From assembly GCA_964006375.1 (NCBI GenBank), contig OZ023263.1, positions 137,078,063-137,142,062 on the forward strand: DNA of 64,000 bases. Direction: 5' to 3'. The stretch comes from Tillus elongatus (Eukaryota; Arthropoda; Insecta; Coleoptera; Cleridae). Position numbers and translations under genes: made by a program. Below are positions 1 through 11,610 of the stretch, piece by piece (the stretch's first letter is position 1; each line of letters opens with the position of its first letter). The notes beneath the pieces are model-generated. The model searched no databases, was not told the DNA's origin, and worked only from the letters and a program-made list of their open reading frames with translations.

Positions 1-73
1 AGTAGCCAGCCTCTCAACACCGAGTGGTGAGCGTGTCGCCACCTAGTTGCGGAACCAAGTAGTATGTTGTCAC
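1..73 (-). repeat. Fragment of the ~320-bp ribozyme satellite
   Basis: This fragment closely matches the inverted unit near 9816-9895, including the CCACCTAGTTGCGGAACCA block and the GTAGTATGTTGTCAC block. It lacks the hammerhead part of the unit. Similarity stops at about position 74, where the inverted-repeat element begins. It shows that the satellite family is dispersed beyond the 9.8-11.6 kb array. Confidence 0.8.
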
Positions 74-507
74 ACCAGTGCTAATTTCATTTGTCAATTC
101 CCATCTGCCTCGCAATCACTGCGGAGTGCCGAAATCCATACCATAATGCCGGACAGTGCTGAAAGACAGGTCGGAATGTTCCGTATTAATTTTTTAATTG
201 GCAATGCAAAATAACTTAAAAACCTATAGGTACCTTTCTAATGTACTAAATGCGTCACATTTTTATATTTGGTTTGTCTCATTTAAATACATTGTAATAT
301 TTGTCTGACTTTAATATTTTTTTAATTAGTTGTTAGTTATGTAAGAAGTAATGTTATGTAAGAAGTAATTTTTAAAGTTATATCTGAGCTCTTTTTAATT
401 ATTTTTTTTTCATAGTTATATTCATTTTATGAACAAACCTGTCTGTAGAAAATATGGTATGAAGAGAGTAAGGCAATATTAAATAATAAAAAAAAAATAG
501 AAATCTA

Positions 508-732
508 TCAAAATATAATCATGTGAATAAAAACTCTTTTTACTGTCCTGCTCCATGAGACTGTAATTGTAATTCCAATTTTGATACAACCCATTAAGCC
601 TAATCCGTCATTGAAATATAATTCAAAACGTGATCCAACATCATCTCTAGGACAAAGAAAAGAAGTAGCCTCTGTAGTTGTCAGAGTATGGTTGTGTGAT
701 CCTCTCAATTCAATAACCGCTGGATATCCGTC
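508..732 (-). pseudogene. FAR1-like DNA-binding domain, downstream exon
   Basis: The minus-strand reading enters at 732 directly after a strong acceptor (a pyrimidine run ending in CGACAG) and continues in phase 0 from the exon at 801-954. The peptide contains an RGSHNHTLTTTEATSF stretch followed by an RFELYFNDGLG segment, the kind of His-X-His end seen in FAR1/MULE-type zinc-binding domains. After that the frame drifts into unrelated residues and ends at 508, so the true exon end or a break probably lies near 560-600. The family assignment comes from recalled pattern, not a search. Confidence 0.5.
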
Positions 733-800
733 CTGTCGAAAAAAAAAAACAAGAATATTTTAAAATACTTCGTTTATCAACTATGTGTATACATAATTAC

Positions 801-954
801 CTTCACATACGAATCTTTTTTCTTTGTATCCTTTGTCAATAACTTTATTGTGATAATCAGTTCAGCCTGACATTGCGTATTTTTTGATTTACCTCTTTTG
901 TTTTCATCTCTTTTAACTCTTTTATGGCCACTGCGATGACAAATAAAAGTCTTT
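801..954 (-). pseudogene. FAR1-like DNA-binding domain, central exon
   Basis: The segment reads as a basic peptide with a CHRSGHKRVKRDENKRG stretch and then CQAELIITIK, placing the two cysteines and the histidine of a FAR1-like zinc domain in order. It is bounded by an acceptor (ACCTTTCAG, just above 954) and a donor (AAG followed by GTAATT, at 801). Both junctions keep phase with the downstream exon at 732. Two matching splice sites make a once-expressed, spliced gene likely. Whether it is still functional cannot be told because the other ends are unclear. Confidence 0.55.
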
Positions 955-1556
955 CTGAAAGGTATATACATATTTTAATTGGGTGTCTCCGTGCATATAA
1001 AGTTCACCAATTAAGTAATCCTTCATTCTAAATATAGGTCTGTTATCCTTTAATGGGCAATCAATATTTTTTAATAAAAAGAATTGGCGTTCCGCCGCCG
1101 TCAAACTACTATTTAAGTTCTTTTAATGTTTAATAAATAATTATTTATGAGTTAGTATGGAATATCGCTTGGCCTCTTGGTATTATTGAGATCATTATTA
1201 TTTGAGTACTCTAGAGTGAAGATGTAGAGATTTTCTGTTTCATTATTAAAATATATCGTTTTAAAGTACAAGTGGGTTATTGATAATAAAATAAAAACAA
1301 ATTTCACTCCAAGCTATGATTTCTATGATGATATTTTGAATAATTCATTTTTAAGCTCTTTCAGCAATTTTGACGTGACATTCAGTGTACACGTGTCTCT
1401 TCTCTTCTTACTTTATGTTATTCCAATAGGATCAAAACACATTCAATCTGCTAATAAGTGAACTCGTTTATAGGCATATTGTATTAATAGGTTTGGCTAA
1501 AAAACATTGTTTCACTTACCTATATAAAAACAGAGAAGCATTTTTAGGACTTGACG

Positions 1557-1667
1557 CTATGACGTAAATGTCTGCTCTTCATATTCAGCCAACCACTGCA
1601 CTACTTCTGCTTCAGTTTGTAAATTACCCTTGTACAGATTTTCCGAAACTTTTATCAATCTTTCCAT
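1557..1667 (-). CDS. Small ORF, candidate first exon of FAR1-like gene
   Basis: A 36-codon frame starts at ATG 1665-1667 and ends in TAG at 1557-1559. Its acidic, amphipathic peptide contains SENLYKGNLQTEAEVVQWL. It lies upstream, on the same strand, of the two FAR1-like exons within the same TIR element, so it may be their N-terminal exon. No clear GT donor follows at its end, so either a break has occurred or it is a separate small ORF. Its biochemical function is not recognised. Confidence 0.3.
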   Translation of the reverse strand: MERLIKVSENLYKGNLQTEAEVVQWLAEYEEQTFTS

Positions 1668-1874
1668 ACTTAATTTTATAACCTATTAACTTACTAGTGG
1701 TACGTATGAGTAATTTATCAGTAATGAGATTGTGGCATGCGCGCGAAGCCGATACCAGCAAAAAACAGTAAGTAACATTTCGACCTGTGTTTCAGCACTG
1801 TTTAGCATTCTGGTATGGATTTCGGCACTCCGCGGTGATTGGTGAGGCAGATGCGAGTTGTACAATGAAATTAG

Positions 1875-2345
1875 TAGTGATGGGTCGTTATTTAACTTGC
1901 TGTAACGGTTGCCGAGCCGCAACGGTAACCACCTGTTATGGATATATAAAACTAACAGCTACAAAATTACGCTTTACAGTAAACTAGAATTCAGACTCGT
2001 ATCTGTTTCTTTTCCATTGCAACTAGCCTCGATGAATAAACATCGGTTTTCATCGGCAACCGTTAAATTTAATGGGATGAATGGATATGAGACTGGGAAT
2101 GCTAAATATGTATGGGTATGCTATGCAGTATAGAGCGGACTTTACTTCATAACATATTACTTAACACGTTTTTATACTAGTGTGCTCGCTCTCGCTCACA
2201 GCTTTGGAAACGTAGGATACTATCGATCGACTATCCAGTTCAAAATAACAGGAAAATAACTGTACCTGTTATTTTAAACGGATATTATAAAATAATGTTA
2301 ACAGGTTCAACTGTTAATAGAAAATAACCGTTTTGCCCATTACTA
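1875..2345. mobile_element. Non-autonomous hAT element, 471 bp
   Basis: The ends begin TAGTGATGGG and finish CCCATTACTA, with inverted similarity running into an AAATAAC block. A perfect 8-bp target duplication, GAAATTAG, lies at 1867-1874 and 2346-2353. Ends of this type with an 8-bp duplication are diagnostic of the hAT superfamily. There is no coding capacity; internal AT-rich sequence only. It sits inside the right inverted arm of the 74-2360 element and is therefore younger than it. Confidence 0.9.
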
Positions 2346-2602
2346 GAAATTAGCACTGGTGCCGAATCATATACCGGAATGTTTAAATGCTACCGGTAGG
2401 AATCGCTTATATGCGCACGTCGAACAGTCTGGAATATGAACGTGTGGATGCTGGATACCCACTACGCGTTCCACATAGTCAACGTTGCCAGAGCGAAATG
2501 GTGAAAAGCCACAAGCCACTATTTTTTAGAAGGGGAGAGAGAAAAACTTTGTTCCACTATTCCACTGTGAATTTATGTGGCCCCCTATCATTAAAAAAGT
2601 TC

Positions 2603-4749
<2,147 letters not shown>

Positions 4750-5035
4750 ATGGTTTTTCTTTTCTTTATTTAACAACAGACCACGAGGCTTATAGTCCAA
4801 ATACTAACGTACCGTGTGTCAATAGCGAGGAAAGAAGCAGTTTGTTAATTATTAGGAACTTAAAGGTTTGGTGGAGAAGGAAAAACATGTGCCGGAAGAC
4901 CGGAAATAAATTCCACAATTTACAAGTCCTCGGGATAAAAAAACAGCAGCGCGACATTTTATATCTGGTGAGCTGGACAATAAACGGCGCATTTGCTTAT
5001 TTTGCGTTACATACTATATATTAGAACAAATGCCA
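4750..5035 (-). pseudogene. 3' end of LINE A, 5'-truncated copy
   Basis: The minus-strand sequence is similar to the 3' end of the LINE at 6150-6440 and shares the block containing GGAGAAGGAAAAACATGTGC. The translation retains the final residues of the reverse-transcriptase protein (QLTRYKMSRCCFFIPRT and the following KLWN). An AATAAA signal sits at the 3' end (about 4765 on the minus strand). This is a typical 5'-truncated dead LINE copy. Confidence 0.75.
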
Positions 5036-6149
5036 AATTTAGGCCAATCACGTTTGTAGACGTCATATTTAACAAGATGCTAGTTAACAAAACACTTAAC
5101 AACGCTTTCTGTAACTGACAGGAAGTGATTTATAAGTGATCACACTGCATGTGTTTTAAAAACACGAATTTCATATAATTTAGGTCTAAATCTGATTCCT
5201 ATTTAGACATATTATTTTCGATTGTAAGTTCCTAATAAAATAACAGTATAATTACTAAAGTGATTGTACAATTTCAGAATTACATATAATAATAGGCCTG
5301 ACAACTAGTTACATTTGCTAATCGTTTAAAAGCAGCACACGTTAAGAAAGGTAAATAGATAGAGCTGGCAACACTGATCAGGTAATATATGCTGCTTTAT
5401 AAGTTTGAATCCAAGAGGTTGTAAATAACCTCTTTGGTTTGAATCCGAATCCACACTTGACCTATTTATATATAAACATGGTCATATGATGCACTCACCA
5501 TTAATTGATTAATTAATGGGTATATTGACTTGTCATGTGGTCATGGTGTGCTCATAGACAAAAGGAAAATTAATCTAATCTCTTTTCTCGATCCGGTCGA
5601 ATAGTTTACAGGTGGACATTATAAACTTCAACTAATAAAAAATCTTAATACTGAAACTTCGGTATGTTGATAGAGTACGTAATACTTTTCCACACTATAG
5701 TAGGTACTCAATAATATTTAAGTAAACTACGAATCTGAAATTACTAAGGCAAAAAATAAAAATTAAAAATCATCTTTAGGTATGATTTCGATTGTTTTTC
5801 TTAATTAATTGGGTGTAGGGTTTCCATTTTTTAAGACTTCAGAAAGTAAGGCATTTCTCGGAAAAATAAATGGCAGCAAATATTTGAAAAGTGATAAAAT
5901 GTTAATTGGGTAAACTTCCAATCGAAGGTCTTGAAAATGCATAGTAGACATTTCAGTGAACCTGCGTCACTGTTGGACGTCTTTGTTAGATTATCAAATT
6001 CTTTATCCCTCGTGAACTTTTTAGGACAAAAAGCATGTTGATACTGTAGCCTCAGGTGCCGAATACAATAATGTGGATAAAAAAAAGAATCTAACTATTA
6101 TTGCCTTCTTAAATAAAAATAAAAAAGATGCAACCGAAAAGAAACATGT
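5036..6149. other. No recognisable gene; one short hairpin
   Basis: AT-rich sequence. At 5402-5450 a GTTTGAATCC direct repeat brackets an inverted repeat (CCAAGAGGTT against AACCTCTTTGG) with a 6-nt loop. It is too short and lacks an acceptor stem, so it is not called a tRNA. Nothing else was recognised. Confidence 0.45.
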
Positions 6150-7505
6150 TTGCTTATTTTTTTAAATATTTTAACAACACACCATGAGGGCTTACAGCCT
6201 AAATACTATCGTACCGTGGGTGTCGACAAGGAGGAAAGAGGCAACTTGTTAATTCTGGACTTGGAGGTTCGGGGGAGAAGGAAAAACATGTGCCAGCAAG
6301 GAATTCCACAACTTGGAAGTCCTCGGGACAAAAGAGCGGGCATAACAAGATGTTCTATGTCTGGTGACCTGGACAGTAAAAGGGTGCATTCGCTCTGTTC
6401 CCCTGGTAGATCTGTTGGGGGCAGCAGGTGGAGGAACTATAGAAGAAAGCTCCTCTGAGCAGTGCCCGTGCAGATACCTATAAAAGAGAGAGAGGTCACC
6501 AACGGCACGTCGGTGGGCAAGGGATGGCAGCCTTTGGGTGAGGGTAGGGTCACGGATGAGACGTATAGCTCTCTTCTGAATGGAGTCCAGGATAGCGAAT
6601 GTAGAAGCGGCAGCAGACCCCAGATGTGGGAGCAGTATTCGAGGTTTGGTCTCATTTGTGAAGTATATAAAGTATAGAGATTAGCTGGTAAAAAGTATTT
6701 TCGAGCCCGGAAGAGGACACCTAATTTCTTAGCAGCCGCTTCTGCAATTGATGTGACATGTTGGTGCCAATTGAGATTTCGATCCACAGAAATGCCAACA
6801 AGTGAAAAGAACTCAATACTTTGAATAACTTGGTTGTTCATTGTGATGTGTCTAGGGCTGGTGTATCTCTTATGAGAAAGAAAACAAGACTGAGATTTGG
6901 TGGGGTTGAATGGTACAAGATTTCTACTTCCCCAATCCAATATTTTTTGGAGATCCACAGAGACAGAACGCTCCATGAGTCTGCGATTCTCATCTAATTG
7001 GGCTAAAGAGACAGGCTCAGAATATATTGTATATTTGAGTGGAGGGTGCTATGTCATCCGCGTAACTGTGAACTGGGTTGGATGTGCTAGAGAGGAGGTC
7101 ATTGATGTGGAGAAGAAACAAAGTAGGGGCTAAAGCTGAACCTTGAGGAACTCCTGCATTAAATGGATACAGTTTAGAGGAATGGCCATCCACGACAACA
7201 GAAATGCTCCGGTTGGAGAGGAAATTTGCTGTCCAGGTACAGAGTTTTGGTGGTAGGCCATAGGCCGGAAGTTTATTAAGCAGCGCTGCGTGCCAGACCT
7301 AGTCGAATGCTTTGGATATGTCTAGAGCGACAATCTGGGATTCACCGTGTAGTTCCATAGACTTGTTCCAAGAATGGGTGACAAAGAAAAGGAGGTCGGC
7401 AGTTGATCTGCGCTGACGAAAGCCATACTGCCTATCGTGGATTAGACTGTGATTTTCAAGAAATTTTTGTAATTTGGTGTTTATATACTTTTCCATTATC
7501 TTTTT
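6150..7505 (-). pseudogene. LINE A reverse transcriptase, 5'-truncated pseudogene
   Basis: The minus-strand protein starts abruptly at about 7500 (IMEKYINTKLQ), inside the RT fingers. It runs through YGFRQRRSTADLL and ALDISKAFD, then an in-frame TAG at the position normally holding Arg, then VWHAALLNKL, GVPQGSALAPTLF and the catalytic SYADD at about 7060. A frameshift or stop cluster follows near 7000-7035. The thumb region and C-terminus then lead to a stop at 6199-6201. The motifs place it in the Jockey/CR1 superfamily of non-LTR retrotransposons. It is not functional: no endonuclease, a stop in the RT core and shifts. Confidence 0.85.
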
Positions 7506-7660
7506 TAAATTATTTGTTTTAAAACATTTTTATTCCGTTATAAACGGAATGCCTTTTTTGTTGAATATATTCTTTAACAATAAAAGTAATAAATCAGAGG
7601 AAAAATGAAGTTTTTTGATCCCTTTGGTAAATGAAAAAATGTTATTGATAAACAGAAAAA

Positions 7661-8863
7661 AATCCAAACAATATCGATTATAAATATTTCTTACTTCTTT
7701 AAAATAAAATACCTAGGGAAACAGTAATGATTAAATAAAACTTAATAGCTCTTATTAAATGGTGTCATTAGAATGAAAGCAATCACATTGTAAATGAAAG
7801 TACGCATCTAAATCTACGTGATAATAGCTGGAGACAAAATAATGATAATGTAGCAGACTCTATATATCAGTGACCTTGGAAAGCCAGTCACGTATGTTTC
7901 CAGTAAATAAAAAAATCTGAAAAAACCGGTAAATATGTCGATAAGCGTCTGGTCGACTTTTGACAACATTTTTATATAGATGTGTTCAGAAGCACTCATA
8001 AAGTGTGTTTCCATGTGTCATTTGCCCCTGCAAAAGACGCACACCTCCTAAACGGGGCCTGAAAGTGAATAGGGGTGCTGGGTGGGGAGACGCTTAAACG
8101 GTCGAATACTGACACAATTTTCACGGGAGACGTTGAGGAACGCCCTTGGAATGTTCCTTGCCCTAGAAGATGCGTCGGGGTTGTTTACTTAAGCCGTTCA
8201 TATACCCCTTTTCAAATTTCTTGAATTAAAGCAATTTGTAACCATGTGGCAACACTGCGATGGAAGCGATACGTAATGAAAATGTCAAATGTCACAGGTG
8301 TACATTTCATAGAAGGGCTTAAATAAACAACCCCCGACGTATTTTTTTAGGGCAAGGAACATTTCGAAGGTGTTTCTCAACGTCTCTAATGAAAATTGTG
8401 TCAAAATTCGACCATTTAAGTTTCTTCTCACCCAGCAACCCTATATTCACGCCAGACCCCGTTTAGCGGGTGTGTGTCTTTTGCGGGGGAAATGACATAC
8501 GGAAACACACTTTATGAGTGCTGCTGAACACATCTATGTAAAAATTTTGTCAAACGTCGACCAGACGCTTATCGACATATTTACCGGTTTTTTCAGATTT
8601 TTTTATTTACTGGAAACATATACGCCGTGACAGGCTTTCTAAGGTCACTGATTTATAGAATAAGCTACATTATCATTATTTTGTCTTCAGCTACTATCAC
8701 GTGGGTTTAGATGCGAACTCTCATTTAATGTGATTGCTTTCATTCTAATGACACCATTTAATAAGAGCTATTAAGTTTTATTTAATCATTACTGTTTTCT
8801 TAGGTATTTTATTTCAAAGAAGTAAGATAGGAATATTAATATTTGATATTGTTTGAATATAAT
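7661..8863. mobile_element. Foldback palindromic element, ~1.2 kb
   Basis: The left arm (about 7661-8202) is the imperfect reverse complement of the right arm (about 8313-8863), with a spacer of about 110 bp. Matching landmarks include GGTCGACTTTTGACAA at about 7951 against its complement near 8550, and CTTACTTCTTTAAAATAAAATACC at about 7692 against the right end near 8805-8826. No protein is encoded. This is the architecture of foldback or long-TIR MITE elements. The superfamily and target duplication were not determined. Confidence 0.85.
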
Positions 8864-8929
8864 ATAAGGGATATAATGCAATATAAGGAATATTAATATT
8901 TGATATGTCCGTGCTTATTTATATGTGGT

Positions 8930-9203
8930 GTTCCCGAATTGTTGGATAGGGAGAAGGGGGCCGCGATTGAGTGGCCAGCTAGATCGCCAGATTTGACACC
9001 CCTAGATTACTTCTTGTGGGGATACTAAAAAAAACAAAGTATACGCTAATAAAGCTGAGAATTTAGAAAGTTTAAAAGCAAGAATTCGGCAAGAGATACA
9101 TCGTATACTTCCTGAGGTTACTGAAAATGTTCAAAAAGAATTTATTAATTGTCTTGGTTATTGTCAAGTAGCCAATGGTGCACAATTTGAACATTTAATT
9201 TAG
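8930..9203 (+). pseudogene. mariner/Tc1-type transposase, C-terminal fragment
   Basis: The translation shows a FPNCWIGRRGP stretch, then after a shift EWPARSPDLTPLDYFLWGY, and after a second shift a C-terminal tail (KAENLESLKARI, then QVANGAQFEHLI) ending in TAG at 9201-9203. The SPDLTPLDYFLWG motif holds one of the catalytic aspartates of IS630/Tc1/mariner-type DDE/D transposases, the cut-and-paste recombinases. Everything upstream is missing and there are two frame breaks, so it is dead. It lies right beside the foldback element; a 20-bp AATATTAATATTTGATAT-type block is repeated at 8829-8849 and 8886-8906 between them. Confidence 0.85.
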
Positions 9204-9811
9204 TTGATTTTTGACATAATTATTATCCTTAAATTCAGTATTTTGTAATTTAAAATCGTTTTTTTTTGTCTAACCTACATACGCTAACTAATCACGGTCG
9301 AAATTGGGGGTTGCCATTTAAAAAAATTGTCGATGACGTCATATTTCGAACAACGATGACGTCACAAATATGGGTCGTTAGTCAAAAAGTGTCTTGGTTT
9401 AAAACAAAATCGACGTGTCAAAGGATTTTTTCAAAAAACTCTCAATTTCAGAAATAATGAATTTCTTCCTTACTTTTCTAAAGCACTGTATAATACCCAT
9501 TTGACTCATACCTCGCCAATATCACTCAGTTCTCACTGGCTTTGATTTTCATATTAGTATAATTAATGAAAAATGATTTGTATGCAACCGTCAATTCGAG
9601 AGGTTTAAATAATAGATTAATGAATTTATCTATGGTCAAACTTATATTGTGAATACTTTCACCTCATTATTCAGTTATATTCTTCTTTCAGATACAACAA
9701 CGTAAACCACCCTTCTTATAGCTGAAGAGAAGGTACCATTATTCACCCTTCTATATTATGCCATGTTTTACTTTGCTTAGTATACCACTAAAAACAATCA
9801 TTTCCCAGCAC
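9204..9811. other. Downstream flank of mariner fragment; no gene seen
   Basis: The first 280 bases (to about 9490) hold two TGACGTCA-type palindromes (about 9336 and 9356) and may be the 3' non-coding end of the mariner element. The rest is AT-rich with no recognisable feature. Confidence 0.4.
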
Positions 9812-10330
9812 TAAGTGAGTGGTGAGACACGAAACAACGTGCCGCCACCTAGTTGCGGAACCAGGTAGTATGTTGTCACGCCAGCTCCAAATAACATAAA
9901 GTGTTAAAAATACGGACTGTATACAACCAACTAACAAGTTAGTAAATTGTCAGCCCTGGCCCATTCCTACCCTAATATAGGGACAAAGTATGTAAGGCTA
10001 GATGTATTCTCACAACAAGTAGAACCGTAGGCCGGTTTCGCCCTAATTAGAGCTCGTCAGTACGGCATACTAATTGTAGCGAAAATACACTTGTCATGAA
10101 TTGATGATGGACCAGGAGAGCCTTCATTTTATCCCATAATGCTGAGCCGATGGAATATACTTCTGCTGGTGGGTTGTTTTTAGTCTGTGAAGTCTTCTTT
10201 GTTAGTCTTTGAGAATTCGTTTGGGTCTCTTGATTTTGGAAAACCTTAAAGTAAAATGGTTATGGTAGCCAGCCTTCCAACTCTAAGTGAGTGGCGAGAC
10301 ATTAAACAACGTGCCGCCACCTAGTTGCGG
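9812..10330 (-). repeat. Inverted satellite units, interrupted
   Basis: One nearly full unit of the ~320-bp repeat (9812-10091) and part of the next (about 10243-10330) lie on the minus strand. They are separated by about 150 bp of unrelated sequence (10092-10242). The head of the plus-strand array follows directly at 10331. The inverted unit contains a decayed hammerhead at 10009-10083. Confidence 0.85.
10009..10083 (-). ncRNA. Hammerhead ribozyme, type I, decayed copy
   Basis: On the minus strand the CTGACGA core, stem II (GCTC with GGGC, one wobble pair) and GAAA are intact. The cleavage triplet reads GCC instead of GTC, which removes the conserved A15.1-U16.1 pair. The outer stem I is also mismatched. 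The fold is recognisable but it should be inactive or very slow. Confidence 0.7.
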
Positions 10331-10567
10331 CCTAGCCTTACATACTTTGTCCCTATATTAGGGTAGAAATGAGCCAGGGCTGACAATTTACTAAATTGTT
10401 AGTTGGTTGTATACACTCTATTTTTTAACACTTTGTGTTATTTGAAGCTGGCGTGACAACATACTACTTGGTTCCGCAACTAGGTGGCGGCACGTTGTTT
10501 CGTGTCTCACCACTCAATTAGTGTCGGAAGGCTGGCTACCATAGCCGTTTTACTTTATAGGTGTATT

Positions 10568-10642
10568 TTCACTACAATTAGTATGCCGTACTGACGAGCT
10601 CCAATTAGAGCGAAACCGGTCTACGGTTCTAATTGTTGTGAG
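10568..10642 (+). ncRNA. Hammerhead ribozyme, type I, unit 1 (intact)
   Basis: All conserved elements are in place. The core CTGACGA is at 10591-10597. Stem II is 10598-10601 with 10608-10611, with loop CAATTA. GAAA is at 10612-10615. Stem III is minimal, two pairs closed by CG (10615-10616 with 10619-10620). The GTC cleavage triplet is 10619-10621, so the predicted cut is between 10621 and 10622. Stem I pairs 10585-10590 with 10622-10627, then a TAT by T internal loop, then 10575-10581 with 10629-10635 and a further near-continuous stem. A minimal stem III and an internal loop in stem I are hallmarks of type I hammerheads of animal repeats. Self-cleavage is predicted, not shown. Confidence 0.92.
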
Positions 10643-10887
10643 AATGCATCTAGCCTTACATACTTTGTCCCTATATTAGGGTAGAAATGGGCCAGGGCTG
10701 ACAATTTACTAAGTTGTTAGTTGGTTGTATACAGTCCGTATTTTTTAACACTTTGTGTTATTTGGAGCTGGGGTGACAACATACTACTTGTTTCCGCAAC
10801 TAGGTGGCGGCACGTTGTTTCGTGTCTCACCACTCAATTAGTGTCGGAAGGCTGGCTACCATAGCCGTTTTACTTTATAGGTGTATT

Positions 10888-10962
10888 TTCACTACAATTA
10901 GTATGCCGTACTGACGAGCTCCAATTAGAGCGAAACCGGTCTACGGTTCTAATTGTTGTGAG
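10888..10962 (+). ncRNA. Hammerhead ribozyme, type I, unit 2 (intact)
   Basis: Identical across the core to unit 1: CTGACGA at 10911-10917, stem II GCTC with GAGC, GAAA, two-pair stem III and a GTC triplet with the predicted cut between 10941 and 10942. The distance to the unit 1 cut is 320 nt, which would be the released monomer length. Confidence 0.92.
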
Positions 10963-11208
10963 AATGCATCTAGCCTTACATACTTTGTCCCTATATTAGG
11001 GTAGAAATGGGCCAGGGCTGACAATTTACTAAGTTGTTAGTTGGTTGTATACAGTCCGTATTTTTTAACACTTTGTGTTATTTGGAGCTGGGGTGACAAC
11101 ATACTACTTGTTTCCGCAACTAGGTGGCGGCACGTTGTTTCGTGTCTCACCACTCACTTAAGTGTTGGAAGGCTGGCTACCATAGCCGTTTTACTTTATA
11201 GGTGTATT

Positions 11209-11283
11209 TTCACTACAATTAGTATCCCGTACTGACGAGCTCCAATTAGAGCGAAACCGGTCTACGGTTCTAATTGTTGTGAG
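11209..11283 (+). ncRNA. Hammerhead ribozyme, type I, unit 3 (near intact)
   Basis: The catalytic core is intact (CTGACGA at 11232-11238, GAAA, GTC), with the predicted cut between 11262 and 11263. One substitution turns the outermost base of inner stem I from G to C. That loses only a G-U wobble, so activity should be retained. Confidence 0.9.
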
Positions 11284-11528
11284 AATGCATCTAGCCTTAC
11301 ATACTTTGTCCCTATATTAGGGTAGAAATGGGCCAGGGCTGACAATTTACTAAATCGTTAGTTGGTTGTATACAGTCTCTATTTTTTAACACTTTGTGTT
11401 ATTTGGAGCTGGCGTGACAACATACTACTTGGTACTGCCACTAGGTGGCGGCACGTTGTTTCGTGTCTCACCACTCATTTAGTGTTGGAAGGCTGGCTAC
11501 CATAGCCGTTTTACTTTATAGGTGTATT

Positions 11529-11603
11529 TACCCTACAATTAGTATGCCGTACTGACGAGCTCTAATTAGAGCAAAACTGGTCTACGGTTATAATTGTTGT
11601 GAG
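11529..11603 (+). ncRNA. Hammerhead ribozyme, type I, unit 4 (core mutated)
   Basis: The CTGACGA core (11552-11558) and the GTC triplet (cut site 11582/11583) are kept. The invariant G12 of the GAAA box is A (position 11573). G12 is the general base of the reaction in hammerhead chemistry, so this terminal unit is predicted to be inactive. The stem III loop sequence also differs by one base. Confidence 0.85.
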
Positions 11604-11610
11604 AATGCGT

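Larger units (their letters stand above)
74..2360. mobile_element. TIR DNA element with FAR1-like exons, MULE-like
   Basis: Positions 74-180 are repeated in inverted orientation at 1774-1874 plus 2354-2360. The gap in the right arm is exactly the hAT insertion at 1875-2345. Without that insertion the element is about 1.8 kb with inverted ends of roughly 105 bp. It carries minus-strand exon-like segments (1557-1667, 801-954 and 508-732) resembling a FAR1/MULE-type DNA-binding region. Long TIRs plus such a domain suggest a Mutator-like element, but no catalytic transposase domain and no clear target duplication were found, so the class is inference. Confidence 0.6.
10331..11610 (+). repeat. Tandem array of four ~320-bp ribozyme-bearing units
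   Basis: The block CTAGCCTTACATACTTTG recurs at 10332, 10650, 10970 and 11291, giving periods of 318, 320 and 321 bp; the fourth unit ends near 11610. The units are highly similar throughout. Each contains the CTAGGTGGCGGCACG block and, in its last third, a hammerhead fold on the plus strand. There is no protein-coding frame. Retrozymes and hammerhead satellites of newts, schistosomes and cave crickets are known to have a comparable unit size and tandem layout; the link to them is inference from architecture. Confidence 0.93.

Noticed and set aside
5402..5450. Possible tRNA, from GTTTGAATCC resembling a B box
   Set aside because: No A box, acceptor stem or anticodon arm of correct geometry. 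It is a short hairpin between direct repeats.
10622..10635. Alternative hammerhead fold with a longer stem III and a GTT cut site
   Set aside because: It would leave a 9-nt bulge between the core and stem I. The minimal stem III fold with GTC gives a continuous inner stem I and the standard type I layout.
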